A stretch of DNA of 7,690 nt from NCBI GenBank assembly GCA_002733915.1, contig NVXN01000001.1, forward strand, positions 131,971 to 139,660, in the 5' to 3' direction. The translations under genes and the position numbers were made by a program. The notes under the pieces were generated by a model that made no database searches, was not told the DNA's origin, and saw only the letters and a program-made list of their open reading frames with translations. This DNA comes from Aequorivita sp. (GTDB taxonomy: Bacteria; Bacteroidota; Bacteroidia; Flavobacteriales; Flavobacteriaceae). Below, piece after piece: positions 1 to 5,933 of this stretch. Within the stretch, counting starts at the first letter, position 1, and each line of letters starts with the position of its first letter.

Positions 1-395
1 TTTTTTTTTCTACTAGATATAATATCATAGTGGGAAAGCATTTCATCTGTAATAAATTTTCGAATATCGCCCCAGACAATATCCACATCGCAAAAGCCCC
101 AAAAATCATAATCTCTAATATATTCCTGAAAAATTTTACCATAGGCGGGACGAATATCGCACAGTTTACGTGGCGTCAATGGCACTTCTGTTTCTAAAAC
201 AGCATTTATTTTTAAATTTAGTTCATCAAGATTGGTTGGAATAAATTGGACATTTGATGGATGTTCGACCGGTATTTCACAATCTGTTATAAACAACCAA
301 TTGATTGTAGGGTTCTTGGCAATGGAAACTAAGTATGCATCAAACCAAAAAGGCCATTTGCCAATATATGGTACTATTAATACAATACTATTCAT
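1..395 (-). CDS. DUF6625-like glycosyltransferase-type protein, N-terminal part (runs off left edge)
   Basis: I translated this reading frame by hand. It is open from an ATG at 395-393 to the window edge, giving 131 residues and no stop. It begins MNSIVLIVPYIGKWPFWF, has NWLFITDCE at about 32-40 and KLCDIRPAYGKIF at 77-89, then FWGFCDVDIVWGDI at 98-111, with a DxD-like DVD at 103-105. This order (IIPYfGk-P-WF, fTDc, KLcD-rPAyG, DfWGycDiD-i-G) is what I remember of the DUF6625 family, GT-A-like proteins common in polysaccharide clusters. In GT-A enzymes the DxD coordinates a metal and the nucleotide sugar; that role is inferred here. The ATG overlaps the TGA of the upstream gene in an ATGA arrangement, so translation is probably coupled. 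It is the last gene of the operon visible. Family assignment is from memory of motifs; the donor and acceptor are unknown. Confidence 0.82.
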   Translation of the reverse strand, partial: MNSIVLIVPYIGKWPFWFDAYLVSIAKNPTINWLFITDCEIPVEHPSNVQFIPTNLDELNLKINAVLETEVPLTPRKLCDIRPAYGKIFQEYIRDYDFWGFCDVDIVWGDIRKFITDEMLSHYDIISSRKK

Positions 396-1177
396 TTAAA
401 AGCATTTGGAGTTACTAATGAATCCTTAAAAGCTACCATTACTTTCTTAACATATAAAAAGCCAAACTTTTTTTTCTTGAAAATCGTATTGAGGATTTTC
501 GTGAAGGCTTTAGAATATTCCTTTCTTCGTAATAGCACCAACTCATTATAGCTGTGCCAAGACCCATGCCATAAATGGACACCATAGGAGTTTTTGGTTA
601 GATATTTTTTGTAGTTGTGAATATCAAAAAGTTTGTTATAAGGTAAACAATAAAAATAATCGGGCGCATAGATTACGATGTCTTTCAAGACAATGGTTTC
701 TTTAAACTTTCTTTCCAATTTATACTTTTTTAAAAATATTATTGAAACTATCGTGGGTATTGGTAAAAGTGCGGCATCTTCTTTTCTATAAGTTTCCAAA
801 CACAAACCTATAAACCCGTTATTTGGCATTGCTCCAAATATAGATGCATTAATGCTTTTAGGGTGTTCTGCAACAAAAAAACATTCGTTATTCAAAAAAT
901 CGTCCAACGATTTCAACAACAGCATATCGGTATCCATATAAATACCACCATGATCACAGACAGCTTTTAATCTTACATAGTCAGATACAAAGGCCCATTT
1001 TTTTTGGGAATATGCCGTTTTAATGAATTCACAATCAAAAGTGGTATTGTTTTCATTCCAGAACATAAATTCATATTCTGGAAGAAGTTGTTTCCAACTA
1101 TTCACGCAATAGCGTAATATTTTCGGCATTGGGTTACCTCCAAACCAGCAATAATGTATTATTTTGGGTATTGCCAT
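392..1177 (-). CDS. GT32-like glycosyltransferase (OCH1 / Gly_transf_sug type)
   Basis: A complete protein of 261 residues. The start reads IPKIIHYCWFGG (3-14), the hallmark opening of the sugar-transferase family containing the DxD motif (PF04488, related to yeast Och1 and to bacterial capsule enzymes). WAFVSDYVRL at 61-70 and GGIYMDTDML at 77-86 follow; the DTD at 82-84 should bind the metal and nucleotide-sugar phosphates. HLWHGSW at 201-207 matches the His-Trp-rich C-terminal motif of the family. The C-terminal tail is rich in Lys and hydrophobic residues (about 225-255), fitting association with the inner face of the cytoplasmic membrane, but there is no clear transmembrane helix. The start is fixed by the motif and by a TAATG overlap with the methyltransferase gene upstream. 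The likely role is adding one sugar to a lipid-linked surface-polysaccharide intermediate; sugar and linkage cannot be inferred. Confidence 0.92.
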   Translation of the reverse strand: MAIPKIIHYCWFGGNPMPKILRYCVNSWKQLLPEYEFMFWNENNTTFDCEFIKTAYSQKKWAFVSDYVRLKAVCDHGGIYMDTDMLLLKSLDDFLNNECFFVAEHPKSINASIFGAMPNNGFIGLCLETYRKEDAALLPIPTIVSIIFLKKYKLERKFKETIVLKDIVIYAPDYFYCLPYNKLFDIHNYKKYLTKNSYGVHLWHGSWHSYNELVLLRRKEYSKAFTKILNTIFKKKKFGFLYVKKVMVAFKDSLVTPNAFK

Positions 1178-1902
1178 TAGAGCTTAATTCTTTTTAAATC
1201 AATTCCAACAATATCCAAACCTTGAAGAAACACGTAATATCTATTATTCTTCAGTTTTCTTTTCATTTTTTTCTTTTCCTCTGGGTTTAGATTAACATAT
1301 TCGGCCTTGACCATTTTTGGCCTATCAATTGAAAAATCAAACATATCCACTACCTGGTAGTCATATCCTTCCGTGTCCACTTGAAAATAATCAAATTTGG
1401 ATATATTACATTCATTAACAATATCCATTAACGGTTCCGCCGCAACTTTTTCTTCTAAAATATGCTCTTTTTTTATGTAGTCGAATTTGGTTAAATGCCC
1501 AAGGTTAAAAGAAGCAATCCCTTTTACCCAATCTGGATATAAATCAATATGATTTCTATCTATTTTATAAATTACCGCACTTCCTTTCTTTCTATTTACG
1601 GCTTTATTTATTTTTATGATTGTAGGTTGGGATTTATAATTTTCACAAAGCTCATTATAATACTCTTTTATTGGCTCAATTGCAATACCAGAAATATTTC
1701 GCTTTATCACAAAACCGTATAAAAAATCAAAACTTCTACCATCATTGGCTCCTACTTGTAAAAAACTAAAATCGCTGTTCTCCGGAAAATTTTTTTCAAG
1801 AATTCTTCGTGTAGAATATAGCTTTTTGCGATAATATTTTCCACGTCCCAAGCTTTTTGAAACAATAGCTAAAATTATATATATATAATTTTTGATAACC
1901 AT
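1177..1902 (-). CDS. FkbM-family SAM-dependent methyltransferase
   Basis: A complete protein of 241 residues, a normal length for the family. Visible motifs are FLQVGANDGRSFD (47-59), the glycine-rich SAM-binding motif I; AIEPIKEYYNEL (74-85), the acidic strand end that contacts SAM ribose; and FDYFQVDTEGYDYQVV (170-185), whose DTEGYD is the FkbM signature, followed by KAEYVNL at 199-205. FkbM enzymes (PF05050) O-methylate hydroxyls, in polysaccharide clusters usually on a sugar. The hydrophobic N-terminus (IYIILAIV, 7-14) is short and is probably not a signal peptide. The ATG lies 48 bp downstream of the preceding GT2 stop, the largest gap in this operon, and the TAA shares one base with the next gene's ATG (TAATG). 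The substrate is inferred to be a sugar of the surface glycan only from context. Confidence 0.92.
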   Translation of the reverse strand: MVIKNYIYIILAIVSKSLGRGKYYRKKLYSTRRILEKNFPENSDFSFLQVGANDGRSFDFLYGFVIKRNISGIAIEPIKEYYNELCENYKSQPTIIKINKAVNRKKGSAVIYKIDRNHIDLYPDWVKGIASFNLGHLTKFDYIKKEHILEEKVAAEPLMDIVNECNISKFDYFQVDTEGYDYQVVDMFDFSIDRPKMVKAEYVNLNPEEKKKMKRKLKNNRYYVFLQGLDIVGIDLKRIKL

Positions 1903-1950
1903 ATTAAATTAGATTTGTCATAAATATTCATCTTTCAGCTACACAAATTT

Positions 1951-2865
1951 TTAGTTTTTTGGCTTTATAACATCGAATCCAGATTTAGTAATATAATTAT
2001 AGATAATAAATGCCATAAATATTGGTATTGATTTATGATGCGCTTTTCTAAAGAAATCGAAATGTTTTAAAATCATTTTTAAATCCCTGCGTTTTGCCAA
2101 GTTTCTATAGGTTTTGCGGGCTTGATATTCTGCCCGTTCCAAAATTAAAGAATTGGACGTATGTACTTTTTGCAATTTTTTTGAAAGATATATCAATGAT
2201 TCTGTTTGTTTAGGAGATATGGAAATAGAGTCTGTTGAAATACGATAACAAGTTAGCGCAACATCCAAAAAACAATAGGTAAGTTTTTGTTGAAATATCC
2301 TTCCAAAAAATTCAAATTCCTCCCCTTTCCATAAATGCTCATCAAACCGCTCCTCATTTATAATTGCTCTTTTAAGCATCACATCATTGGTAATTACCGG
2401 TTTTTTCCCAAGGATAAAATCAATATAAAATTCCGCTGATGTAAAACATTCCGTATTTATAATTTGGGGAGCTTGGAAAATATCACTTTCCGAATGGTCG
2501 TCAATAATAACTTCTGCTTCTTTCTTTAAAGCACACTCCAGTTTTACTTTAAGCTTTTCAGGATGCATCAAATCATCACTATCAAACCACTGTATATAAC
2601 CTCCTTTACTATGTTCATACCCATAGTTTCTACACGCACTGGGGCCTTTTGGCATACTAGCCGGTCTATGGATATATTGAAATCTTGGGTCACGTTGTAA
2701 AAAGCTATTTACAAGTCTTGCGGTTCCGTCTGTACTTCCATCATCTACAACAATGCATTCCCATAACCGATAGGTTTGGTTTTCAATGGATTTTAGGGTA
2801 GCATCGAGCACATGGGCCCTATTATAGGTTGGGATTATTACAGATATAAGGGAATTGGATTCCAT
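1951..2865 (-). CDS. GT2 family glycosyltransferase (second of a tandem pair)
   Basis: A complete protein of 304 residues with an N-terminal GT-A fold. ISVIIPTYNRA at 7-17 is the GT2 opening, CIVVDDGSTDGT at 37-48 is the nucleotide-binding strand with its Asp pair, GPSACRNYG at 74-82 follows, and IQWFDSDDLM at 91-100 carries the DxD-like DSDD (95-98). GEEFEFFGRI (181-190) sits where the catalytic-base region (ED/EE motif) is expected. No transmembrane segments are apparent. It closely resembles the gene immediately upstream in motif wording, spacing and length, suggesting an old tandem duplication. Its ATG begins one base after the TAA of that gene. It probably transfers a nucleotide-activated sugar to a lipid-linked glycan in the cytoplasm; specificity is unknown. 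Confidence 0.93.
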   Translation of the reverse strand: MESNSLISVIIPTYNRAHVLDATLKSIENQTYRLWECIVVDDGSTDGTARLVNSFLQRDPRFQYIHRPASMPKGPSACRNYGYEHSKGGYIQWFDSDDLMHPEKLKVKLECALKKEAEVIIDDHSESDIFQAPQIINTECFTSAEFYIDFILGKKPVITNDVMLKRAIINEERFDEHLWKGEEFEFFGRIFQQKLTYCFLDVALTCYRISTDSISISPKQTESLIYLSKKLQKVHTSNSLILERAEYQARKTYRNLAKRRDLKMILKHFDFFRKAHHKSIPIFMAFIIYNYITKSGFDVIKPKN

Positions 2866-2866
2866 A

Positions 2867-3838
2867 TTAATTAATAGCGGTTATGCCCTCTTTTTCATTT
2901 GCTTTTGCTAGTACCCTCCTAAAATAATATCCTTTGCCAAAATTTCTATTAAAAAATTTCATGCAAAGAAAACTGATACCGGGCCAGGCTCCAAACTCCT
3001 TAAAAATAGCCTTTGTCAACGCAGCTGTGTATGGAAATTCTGATTTTGGGCATTTATAACGTATCTCAACACAGCGCATTAGGAGTCCTTTTCTTATTTG
3101 TGAACTTGCTTCCTTTTTTATATCCTCATACGTTAGCCAACAGGAGGTATAGGCACTTACCATCACGGAATCCCTACTAGGTAGGGTAGCTCGGATGGAA
3201 CCTTCATGAACCCTTCTAAGCGTTAGGTATTCCTCAAGAAATACTGCATTAACGGATTTTAAAACCAATTTTGAAAAATAATTGAATTCTTGTCCAGAAC
3301 GTAATAATTCATTGAAGTGGATAGATTTCGCAAGTTTGCTTTCAATACAAGTATCATAAGTAAGCCAGCTTTGCTGTTGCATTATAAAACGCTCGGCAGT
3401 TATTCCGTTTCTTATATCTTCATACATACGCTCTGCCCATGGATCTAAGGAATCAAAAAACTTTGTTTTCGCAATTACATAATCGCAGGTTGAATTAAGT
3501 AGGGCATTTATCTTTACAGTCAGGTGGTTTGGAGTCATTAGATCGTCACTGTCAAAAAAAACAATGTAATCACCTTCAGCCTTTTTTAGTCCAAAATTGC
3601 GCGCCCCATTTCCTCCGGGAAGATGTTCTGCTGGACGGGGATAGTATCTAAAGCGATTATCTCCATCAGAATAATCTTCAATTACATTTTCAGTATTATC
3701 AGTAGAACCATCATCAACTATAACACACTCCCAATTTTGATACGTCTGTGCCAAAATGGAATCCAACGTTTCTCCAATTAGATGGGTGCGGTTGAAAGTT
3801 GGGATTATTATGGAAACTAATGGGGTATCTCTAGGCAC
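2867..3838 (-). CDS. GT2 family glycosyltransferase (first of a tandem pair, GTG start)
   Basis: A complete protein of 323 residues and the first gene of the left block. It has LVSIIIPTFNRTH (7-19), CVIVDDGSTDNT (38-49), GGNGARNFG (75-83) and VFFDSDDLM (93-101) with the DSDD at 96-99, then SGQEFNYFSKL at about 181-191 in the acceptor/catalytic region. These are the GT2 landmarks also seen in the gene that follows. I accept a GTG start at 3838-3836: an in-frame stop lies seven codons upstream (TGA at 3859-3857), no ATG occurs between, and the conserved IIPT strand begins only seven residues after the GTG. No Shine-Dalgarno is visible, as usual for this phylum. The non-ATG start and the repeat array about 40 bp upstream make initiation here unusual. 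Function is inferred to be sugar transfer to a surface-glycan precursor. Confidence 0.92.
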   Translation of the reverse strand: MPRDTPLVSIIIPTFNRTHLIGETLDSILAQTYQNWECVIVDDGSTDNTENVIEDYSDGDNRFRYYPRPAEHLPGGNGARNFGLKKAEGDYIVFFDSDDLMTPNHLTVKINALLNSTCDYVIAKTKFFDSLDPWAERMYEDIRNGITAERFIMQQQSWLTYDTCIESKLAKSIHFNELLRSGQEFNYFSKLVLKSVNAVFLEEYLTLRRVHEGSIRATLPSRDSVMVSAYTSCWLTYEDIKKEASSQIRKGLLMRCVEIRYKCPKSEFPYTAALTKAIFKEFGAWPGISFLCMKFFNRNFGKGYYFRRVLAKANEKEGITAIN

Positions 3839-3857
3839 GGGACTGGTTATTTGGTCT

Positions 3858-3865
3858 CAAAAATA
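3858..3865 (-). promoter_or_regulatory. Possible -7 element of the left operon (weak)
   Basis: Read on the minus strand this is TATTTTTG, which fits the Bacteroidota -7 consensus TAnnTTTG. It lies 19 bp before the GTG start at 3838. No TTG-type -33 element is present at the expected distance (about 19-21 bp upstream), where the heptamer repeat array lies instead. The leader would also be very short. A chance match in AT-rich DNA is possible. Confidence 0.25.
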
Positions 3866-3880
3866 GGGAAAAGAATTGGG

Positions 3881-3971
3881 TTGTCAGTTCTCGGTTCTCG
3901 GTTGTCAGTTGTGGGTTGTCAGTTGTCGGTTGTCGGTTATCTGTTGTGGGTTGTGGTTTGTTTGTTGTGGG
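3881..3971. repeat. Degenerate 7-bp tandem repeat, 13 units
   Basis: Cut into sevens from 3881, the sequence reads TTGTCAG, TTCTCGG, TTCTCGG, TTGTCAG, TTGTGGG, TTGTCAG, TTGTCGG, TTGTCGG, TTATCTG, TTGTGGG, TTGTGGT, TTGTTTG, TTGTGGG. That is 13 uninterrupted units with the consensus TTGTCGG (CCGACAA on the other strand) and no change of phase. The plus strand is almost pure G/T, so a minus-strand transcript would be A/C-rich and unstructured. Divergence is greatest towards the 3' end. The last unit on the operon side ends about 43 bp before the GTG start. It resembles the heptanucleotide arrays reported in various bacterial intergenic regions. Function is unknown. Confidence 0.92.
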
Positions 3972-4183
3972 GTGATGGATACTAATTTTAGTTAACGAGT
4001 GGCAAACAGCTGTTTTATTTATCTTAAAGAAAGGTTTTGGGTTGACCAAGAGCAATTGTACTGAGGTGTGAAATTTATTGATAATTCTAAAGGTGGAGCT
4101 GATTGGAAAGGAAGCTAAAGTGGTATAGAGTGGTAAAAAAAGAGTAGAAAATTGAAAGGATGAGTTTTTGGAGACTTGTTGGG

Positions 4184-4402
4184 TTAAGAAGCTTTTTGGG
4201 TTTTTTGGACAGCTCTATTAATTTCATTGAGCACCTCTTCATATTCCAAACCCATGTATTCGGAGAATTCCCGAATGGTAACGGGTTTCTTTTTGTCTTT
4301 TCCCAATTCTTTTTTTATGTCCCTAATGATTTTACGGGCATAACCTGCGCTAACCGCCATTAATGCCTGTATATCCTGTGTTTGAATGATTAATCGTTTC
4401 AT
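4184..4402 (-). CDS. Small helix-turn-helix-like protein, unknown function
   Basis: A complete protein of 72 residues, highly charged. Residues 8-36 read as a helix-turn-helix: TQDIQALMAV (positioning helix), SAG (turn) and YARKIIRDIKKELG (basic candidate recognition helix). After a Lys-rich linker (KDKKK) comes PVTIREFSEYMGLEYEEVLNEI (41-62), which looks like a second small helical DNA-binding or dimer unit, as in short excisionase- or MerR-like proteins. I do not recognise a named family; similar short proteins occur in Bacteroidota genomes as far as I remember. The start is the only ATG at the edge of the frame. The gene diverges from the 250-residue plus-strand gene across a long repeat-rich spacer and has a GC-rich inverted repeat about 30 bp upstream. 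It could be a local repressor or activator; this is inference. The overlapping plus-strand frame at 4160-4363 lacks any family resemblance. Confidence 0.75.
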   Translation of the reverse strand: MKRLIIQTQDIQALMAVSAGYARKIIRDIKKELGKDKKKPVTIREFSEYMGLEYEEVLNEINRAVQKTQKAS

Positions 4403-4429
4403 GGTTTTGCCATCTAAATTTTACCTGAC

Positions 4430-4457
4430 GGTGCTTAACCCGCTGCGGGCAAACACC
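4430..4457. repeat. GC-rich interrupted inverted repeat upstream of the HTH gene
   Basis: The inner arms CCCGC/GCGGG (4439-4443 and 4445-4449) surround a single T. Allowing small bulges, TT/AA and GGTG/CACC (4430-4433 and 4454-4457) extend the symmetry. It stands out as a G+C island in very AT-rich DNA, 28-55 bp before the ATG of the helix-turn-helix gene. It could be a protein-binding palindrome (for example autoregulation) or an RNA hairpin in the leader. No T-tract follows on either strand, so it is not a typical intrinsic terminator. Confidence 0.5.
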
Positions 4458-4773
4458 TAAACTGTGTACTTTTTTCATAATTTAAAGATTAAAAGATTAA
4501 TATTTATGGTTAAATGCTCTACTTGAACATCTTTGACAATTTAACATGGTTTTTTTAATTACAAAATAAAAGTTAATCCCAGTTATTAACATTTTACCTT
4601 AATAAACCACTCCAAAAAAAGTACGTAGCAAACATACTACAGTAGGTTTACAATAGTTGTGACAAGTATTTTTTTGCTTTGGTTTGCTTTAGTTTACTCT
4701 GTTTTTGGTAGAGGTTCTCGATACTATTTATAAAACCTAATCGGTTTTTTTAAACAACTCGAACTGACAATTA

Positions 4774-4835
4774 TATTCATACACTATCCATACAGTATCC
4801 ATATACCATCCATACATCATCTATACAGTATCCAT
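4774..4835. repeat. 11-bp tandem repeat, about 5.6 units
   Basis: Cut into elevens from 4774: TATTCATACAC, TATCCATACAG, TATCCATATAC, CATCCATACAT, CATCTATACAG, TATCCAT. The consensus is TATCCATACAG. An 11-bp period is close to one helical turn of B-DNA, so equivalent bases fall on one face, the arrangement of cooperative binding arrays and of some iteron-type sites. It lies 154-215 bp before the predicted -33 element of the plus-strand gene. Confidence 0.85.
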
Positions 4836-4860
4836 CTTTTAAATAGGCGGTTTAAATGGC

Positions 4861-4981
4861 TTTAAATGTACTTAAACGGAGGAATTTGTGCTTGACTGTA
4901 TTTAAATGTACTTGAACAACTTTTAATGTTCTGCATTCGTGTTTTTTATATTGTATTGGATTGGAGCAAACTTAAACGGAG
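4861..4981. repeat. Dispersed direct repeats TTTAAATGTACTTRAAC and CTTAAACGGAG
   Basis: TTTAAATGTACTT(A/G)AAC occurs at 4861-4876 and again at 4901-4916, exactly 40 bp apart, with a partial copy TTTAAATG at 4851-4858. Its tail, CTTAAACGGAG, recurs at 4871-4881 and 4971-4981, exactly 100 bp apart. Both spacings are near multiples of 10 bp. The last copy ends 7 bp before the predicted -33 element. They look like operator or activator sites for the downstream promoter; this is inference. Confidence 0.75.
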
Positions 4982-4988
4982 CCTACTG

Positions 4989-5020
4989 TTTGCAAGGACT
5001 TACAAAGGGTTGTAGGTTTG
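4989..5020 (+). promoter_or_regulatory. Predicted Bacteroidota sigma-A (RpoD-type) promoter
   Basis: TTTG at 4989-4992 is followed after 20 bp by TAGGTTTG at 5013-5020, matching the Bacteroidota -33/-7 consensus (TTTG or TTG, about 19-21 bp, TAnnTTTG) fully. Transcription should start near 5025-5028, giving a leader of roughly 135 nt before the ATG at 5162. It is the best promoter match I found in the window. Confidence 0.7.
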
Positions 5021-5025
5021 CTTAA

Positions 5026-5161
5026 CCGTTCTTTGAAAAGCGATTGGATGAAAATATTGTAAGTAGGAGCTCATGCTTACGCGCGCCGATTTTGATTGCT
5101 TTTTAAGACGGTTATTAAATATTGTATAACGATGCCCGAAGGCATCTAAAAATTAAATAAA
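5026..5161 (+). promoter_or_regulatory. Structured 5' leader of the 250-residue gene, with boxA-like motif
   Basis: Folding by eye gives four helices. P1 pairs 5036-5048 with 5091-5103 (AAAAGC/GCTTTT plus several G-U pairs). Inside it P2 pairs GTAAGTA 5059-5065 with TGCTTAC 5074-5080, closing a loop that holds the self-complementary GAGCTC. P3 pairs GTTAT 5111-5115 with ATAAC 5126-5130. P4, directly abutting P3, is the perfect hairpin GATGCC-CGAA-GGCATC (5131-5146). The last 15 nt before the ATG are A-rich and unpaired. Near the 5' end GTTCTTTGAAA (5028-5038) resembles the boxA-like element of Bacteroidota rRNA leaders. This could be a cis-regulatory RNA or an mRNA-stabilising leader; no named riboswitch class is recognised. 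Confidence 0.5.
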
Positions 5162-5914
5162 ATGGCAAGAGTAAAAAGCCTTATTAAAGTAGAAGGCACC
5201 TTAGATGATATCACCTACTACAAAAGTCAGGACGGCTTTATGGCACGCAAGAAAGGCGGCGTGAGTAAAAACCGTATAGCTAAAGATCCTGCATTTGCAA
5301 GAACCCGTGAAAATGGTACCGAGTTTGGTGAAATTACCCGAAGTGGTAAATACTTACGACGAGCTATTAACGGGTTATTGGCTACGGCCAAGGACAACCG
5401 TGTTACATCGCGGCTTACCCAAGTATTGAGCAAGGTAAAAAATGAAGACCTGACCTCGGCACGTGGACAGCGCAATGTTGCTACGGGAATTGCAAGCGCC
5501 AACGGAAAAGCTTGGCTGAACGGATTTAATTTTAATACCCGCGCCCATATGGATAGTGTATTATTAAGCAATTATACGCTTGACACTGCTACTGGCGAGG
5601 TTATTATTACCGATTTGAACCCCGATCAGCAAATTGCTTTCCCTGGAGGAGCGACGCACATTACTTTTACCAGTGGATTTTTGAACCTAGATTTTACCGA
5701 TCCAGATGGGTACGACCTACAGCTAAGTCCGGAAGTAAATGTACCTATTACGGGTACTGCCAGTACCGTAACCCTTACTCCAGCTGCTGCTGCATCTGGA
5801 ACTGGCGAAAGCTATTATTTTTTAAAAATAGCTTTTTTTCAGGAAGTAAATGGAATACAGTATGTGCTTAACAACGGTGCGCATAATGCGTTGCAGTTGA
5901 TTGAGATTTTATAA
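5162..5914 (+). CDS. Conserved-looking 250-residue protein of unknown function
   Basis: I do not recognise a characterised family. The N-terminal 20-35 residues form a probable beta-hairpin around ITYYKSQDGFMARKKGG (17-33). Residues 35-95 are strongly basic and probably helical (KNRIAKDPAFARTRENGTEFGE, then SGKYLRRAI). From about 115 the protein becomes Gly/Thr/Asn-rich and beta-strand-like, with alternating hydrophobics to the end (ATHITFTSGFLNLDF 164-178, ITGTASTVTLT 196-206, SYYFLKIAFFQ 217-227). There is no signal peptide or transmembrane helix. The N-terminal pattern loosely recalls DUF6266, a Bacteroidota family of unknown function; this is only an impression. Base composition is visibly richer in G+C than the neighbouring glycosyltransferases. 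It is a single-gene unit with its own promoter, long structured leader and strong terminator, which suggests substantial independent expression. Nucleic-acid binding by the basic half or a structural (phage-like or surface) role are both possible. The start is an ATG after an A-rich stretch, typical of the phylum. Confidence 0.85.
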   Translation: MARVKSLIKVEGTLDDITYYKSQDGFMARKKGGVSKNRIAKDPAFARTRENGTEFGEITRSGKYLRRAINGLLATAKDNRVTSRLTQVLSKVKNEDLTSARGQRNVATGIASANGKAWLNGFNFNTRAHMDSVLLSNYTLDTATGEVIITDLNPDQQIAFPGGATHITFTSGFLNLDFTDPDGYDLQLSPEVNVPITGTASTVTLTPAAAASGTGESYYFLKIAFFQEVNGIQYVLNNGAHNALQLIEIL

Positions 5915-5933
5915 CCCATTGGGTGTTGATTTT

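Larger units (their letters stand above)
3839..4183. other. Gene-free region upstream of the left operon
   Basis: About 345 bp lie between the GTG of the first glycosyltransferase and the stop of the helix-turn-helix gene. Apart from the heptamer array (3881-3971) and a weak -7 match next to the gene, I see no convincing gene. The stretch 4085-4175 is purine-rich on the plus strand and has no clear hairpin terminator for the gene to its right. The only open frame here (minus, 4055-3831) is the translation of the repeat and is not accepted as a gene. Whether the left operon is transcribed through from the small upstream gene cannot be decided by reading. Confidence 0.6.
4403..5161. other. Long divergent intergenic region, repeat-rich, no gene
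   Basis: 759 bp separate the two divergent genes, exceptionally long compared with the overlapping junctions elsewhere in the window. No credible reading frame is present. In order it holds a GC-rich palindrome (4430-4457), AT-rich sequence with little structure (4460-4620), a small CTAC-A-GTAG palindrome (4637-4645), TTTGCTTT repeated at exactly 10 bp (4673-4680, 4683-4690, then TTTACTCT at 4693), an 11-bp tandem array (4774-4835), long direct repeats (4861-4981), a promoter (4989-5020) and a structured leader (5026-5161). The density of short-period repeats suggests protein binding or a relic of a replication/recombination site. Confidence 0.7.

Noticed and set aside
3831..4055. 74-residue minus-strand frame rich in Thr-Thr-Asp/Glu-Asn-Arg repeats
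   Set aside because: It is the conceptual translation of the 7-bp array (7 bp x 3 = 7 residues), overlaps the start of a solid gene, and has no domain-like sequence outside the repeat.
4160..4363. 67-residue plus-strand frame (Phe-rich)
   Set aside because: It is antisense to the helix-turn-helix gene, whose sequence looks far more protein-like; composition is just the complement of Lys-rich codons.
4629..4665. Candidate minus-strand promoter for the HTH-like gene (TATGTTTG on the minus strand, 4636-4629)
   Set aside because: The -7 element matches, but the nearest TTG elements lie 14 or 26 bp upstream, outside the usual spacing, and the leader would exceed 220 nt.
3881..4835. CRISPR array
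   Set aside because: The repeats are contiguous 7- and 11-bp units with no unique spacers, and no cas gene is present.
4403..5161. tRNA or rRNA gene suggested by the rRNA-like leader motif
   Set aside because: No cloverleaf with T-loop GTTCRA in the correct context and no conserved rRNA segments follow; an open reading frame follows instead.
5227..5571. 114-residue minus-strand frame inside the 250-residue gene
   Set aside because: Complement shadow of a well-formed gene that has promoter and terminator; no motif is visible.
4184..5914. Toxin-antitoxin pair
   Set aside because: The genes are divergent and far apart, and the larger protein (250 residues) shows no toxin fold motif; the small protein could regulate it but nothing indicates toxicity.
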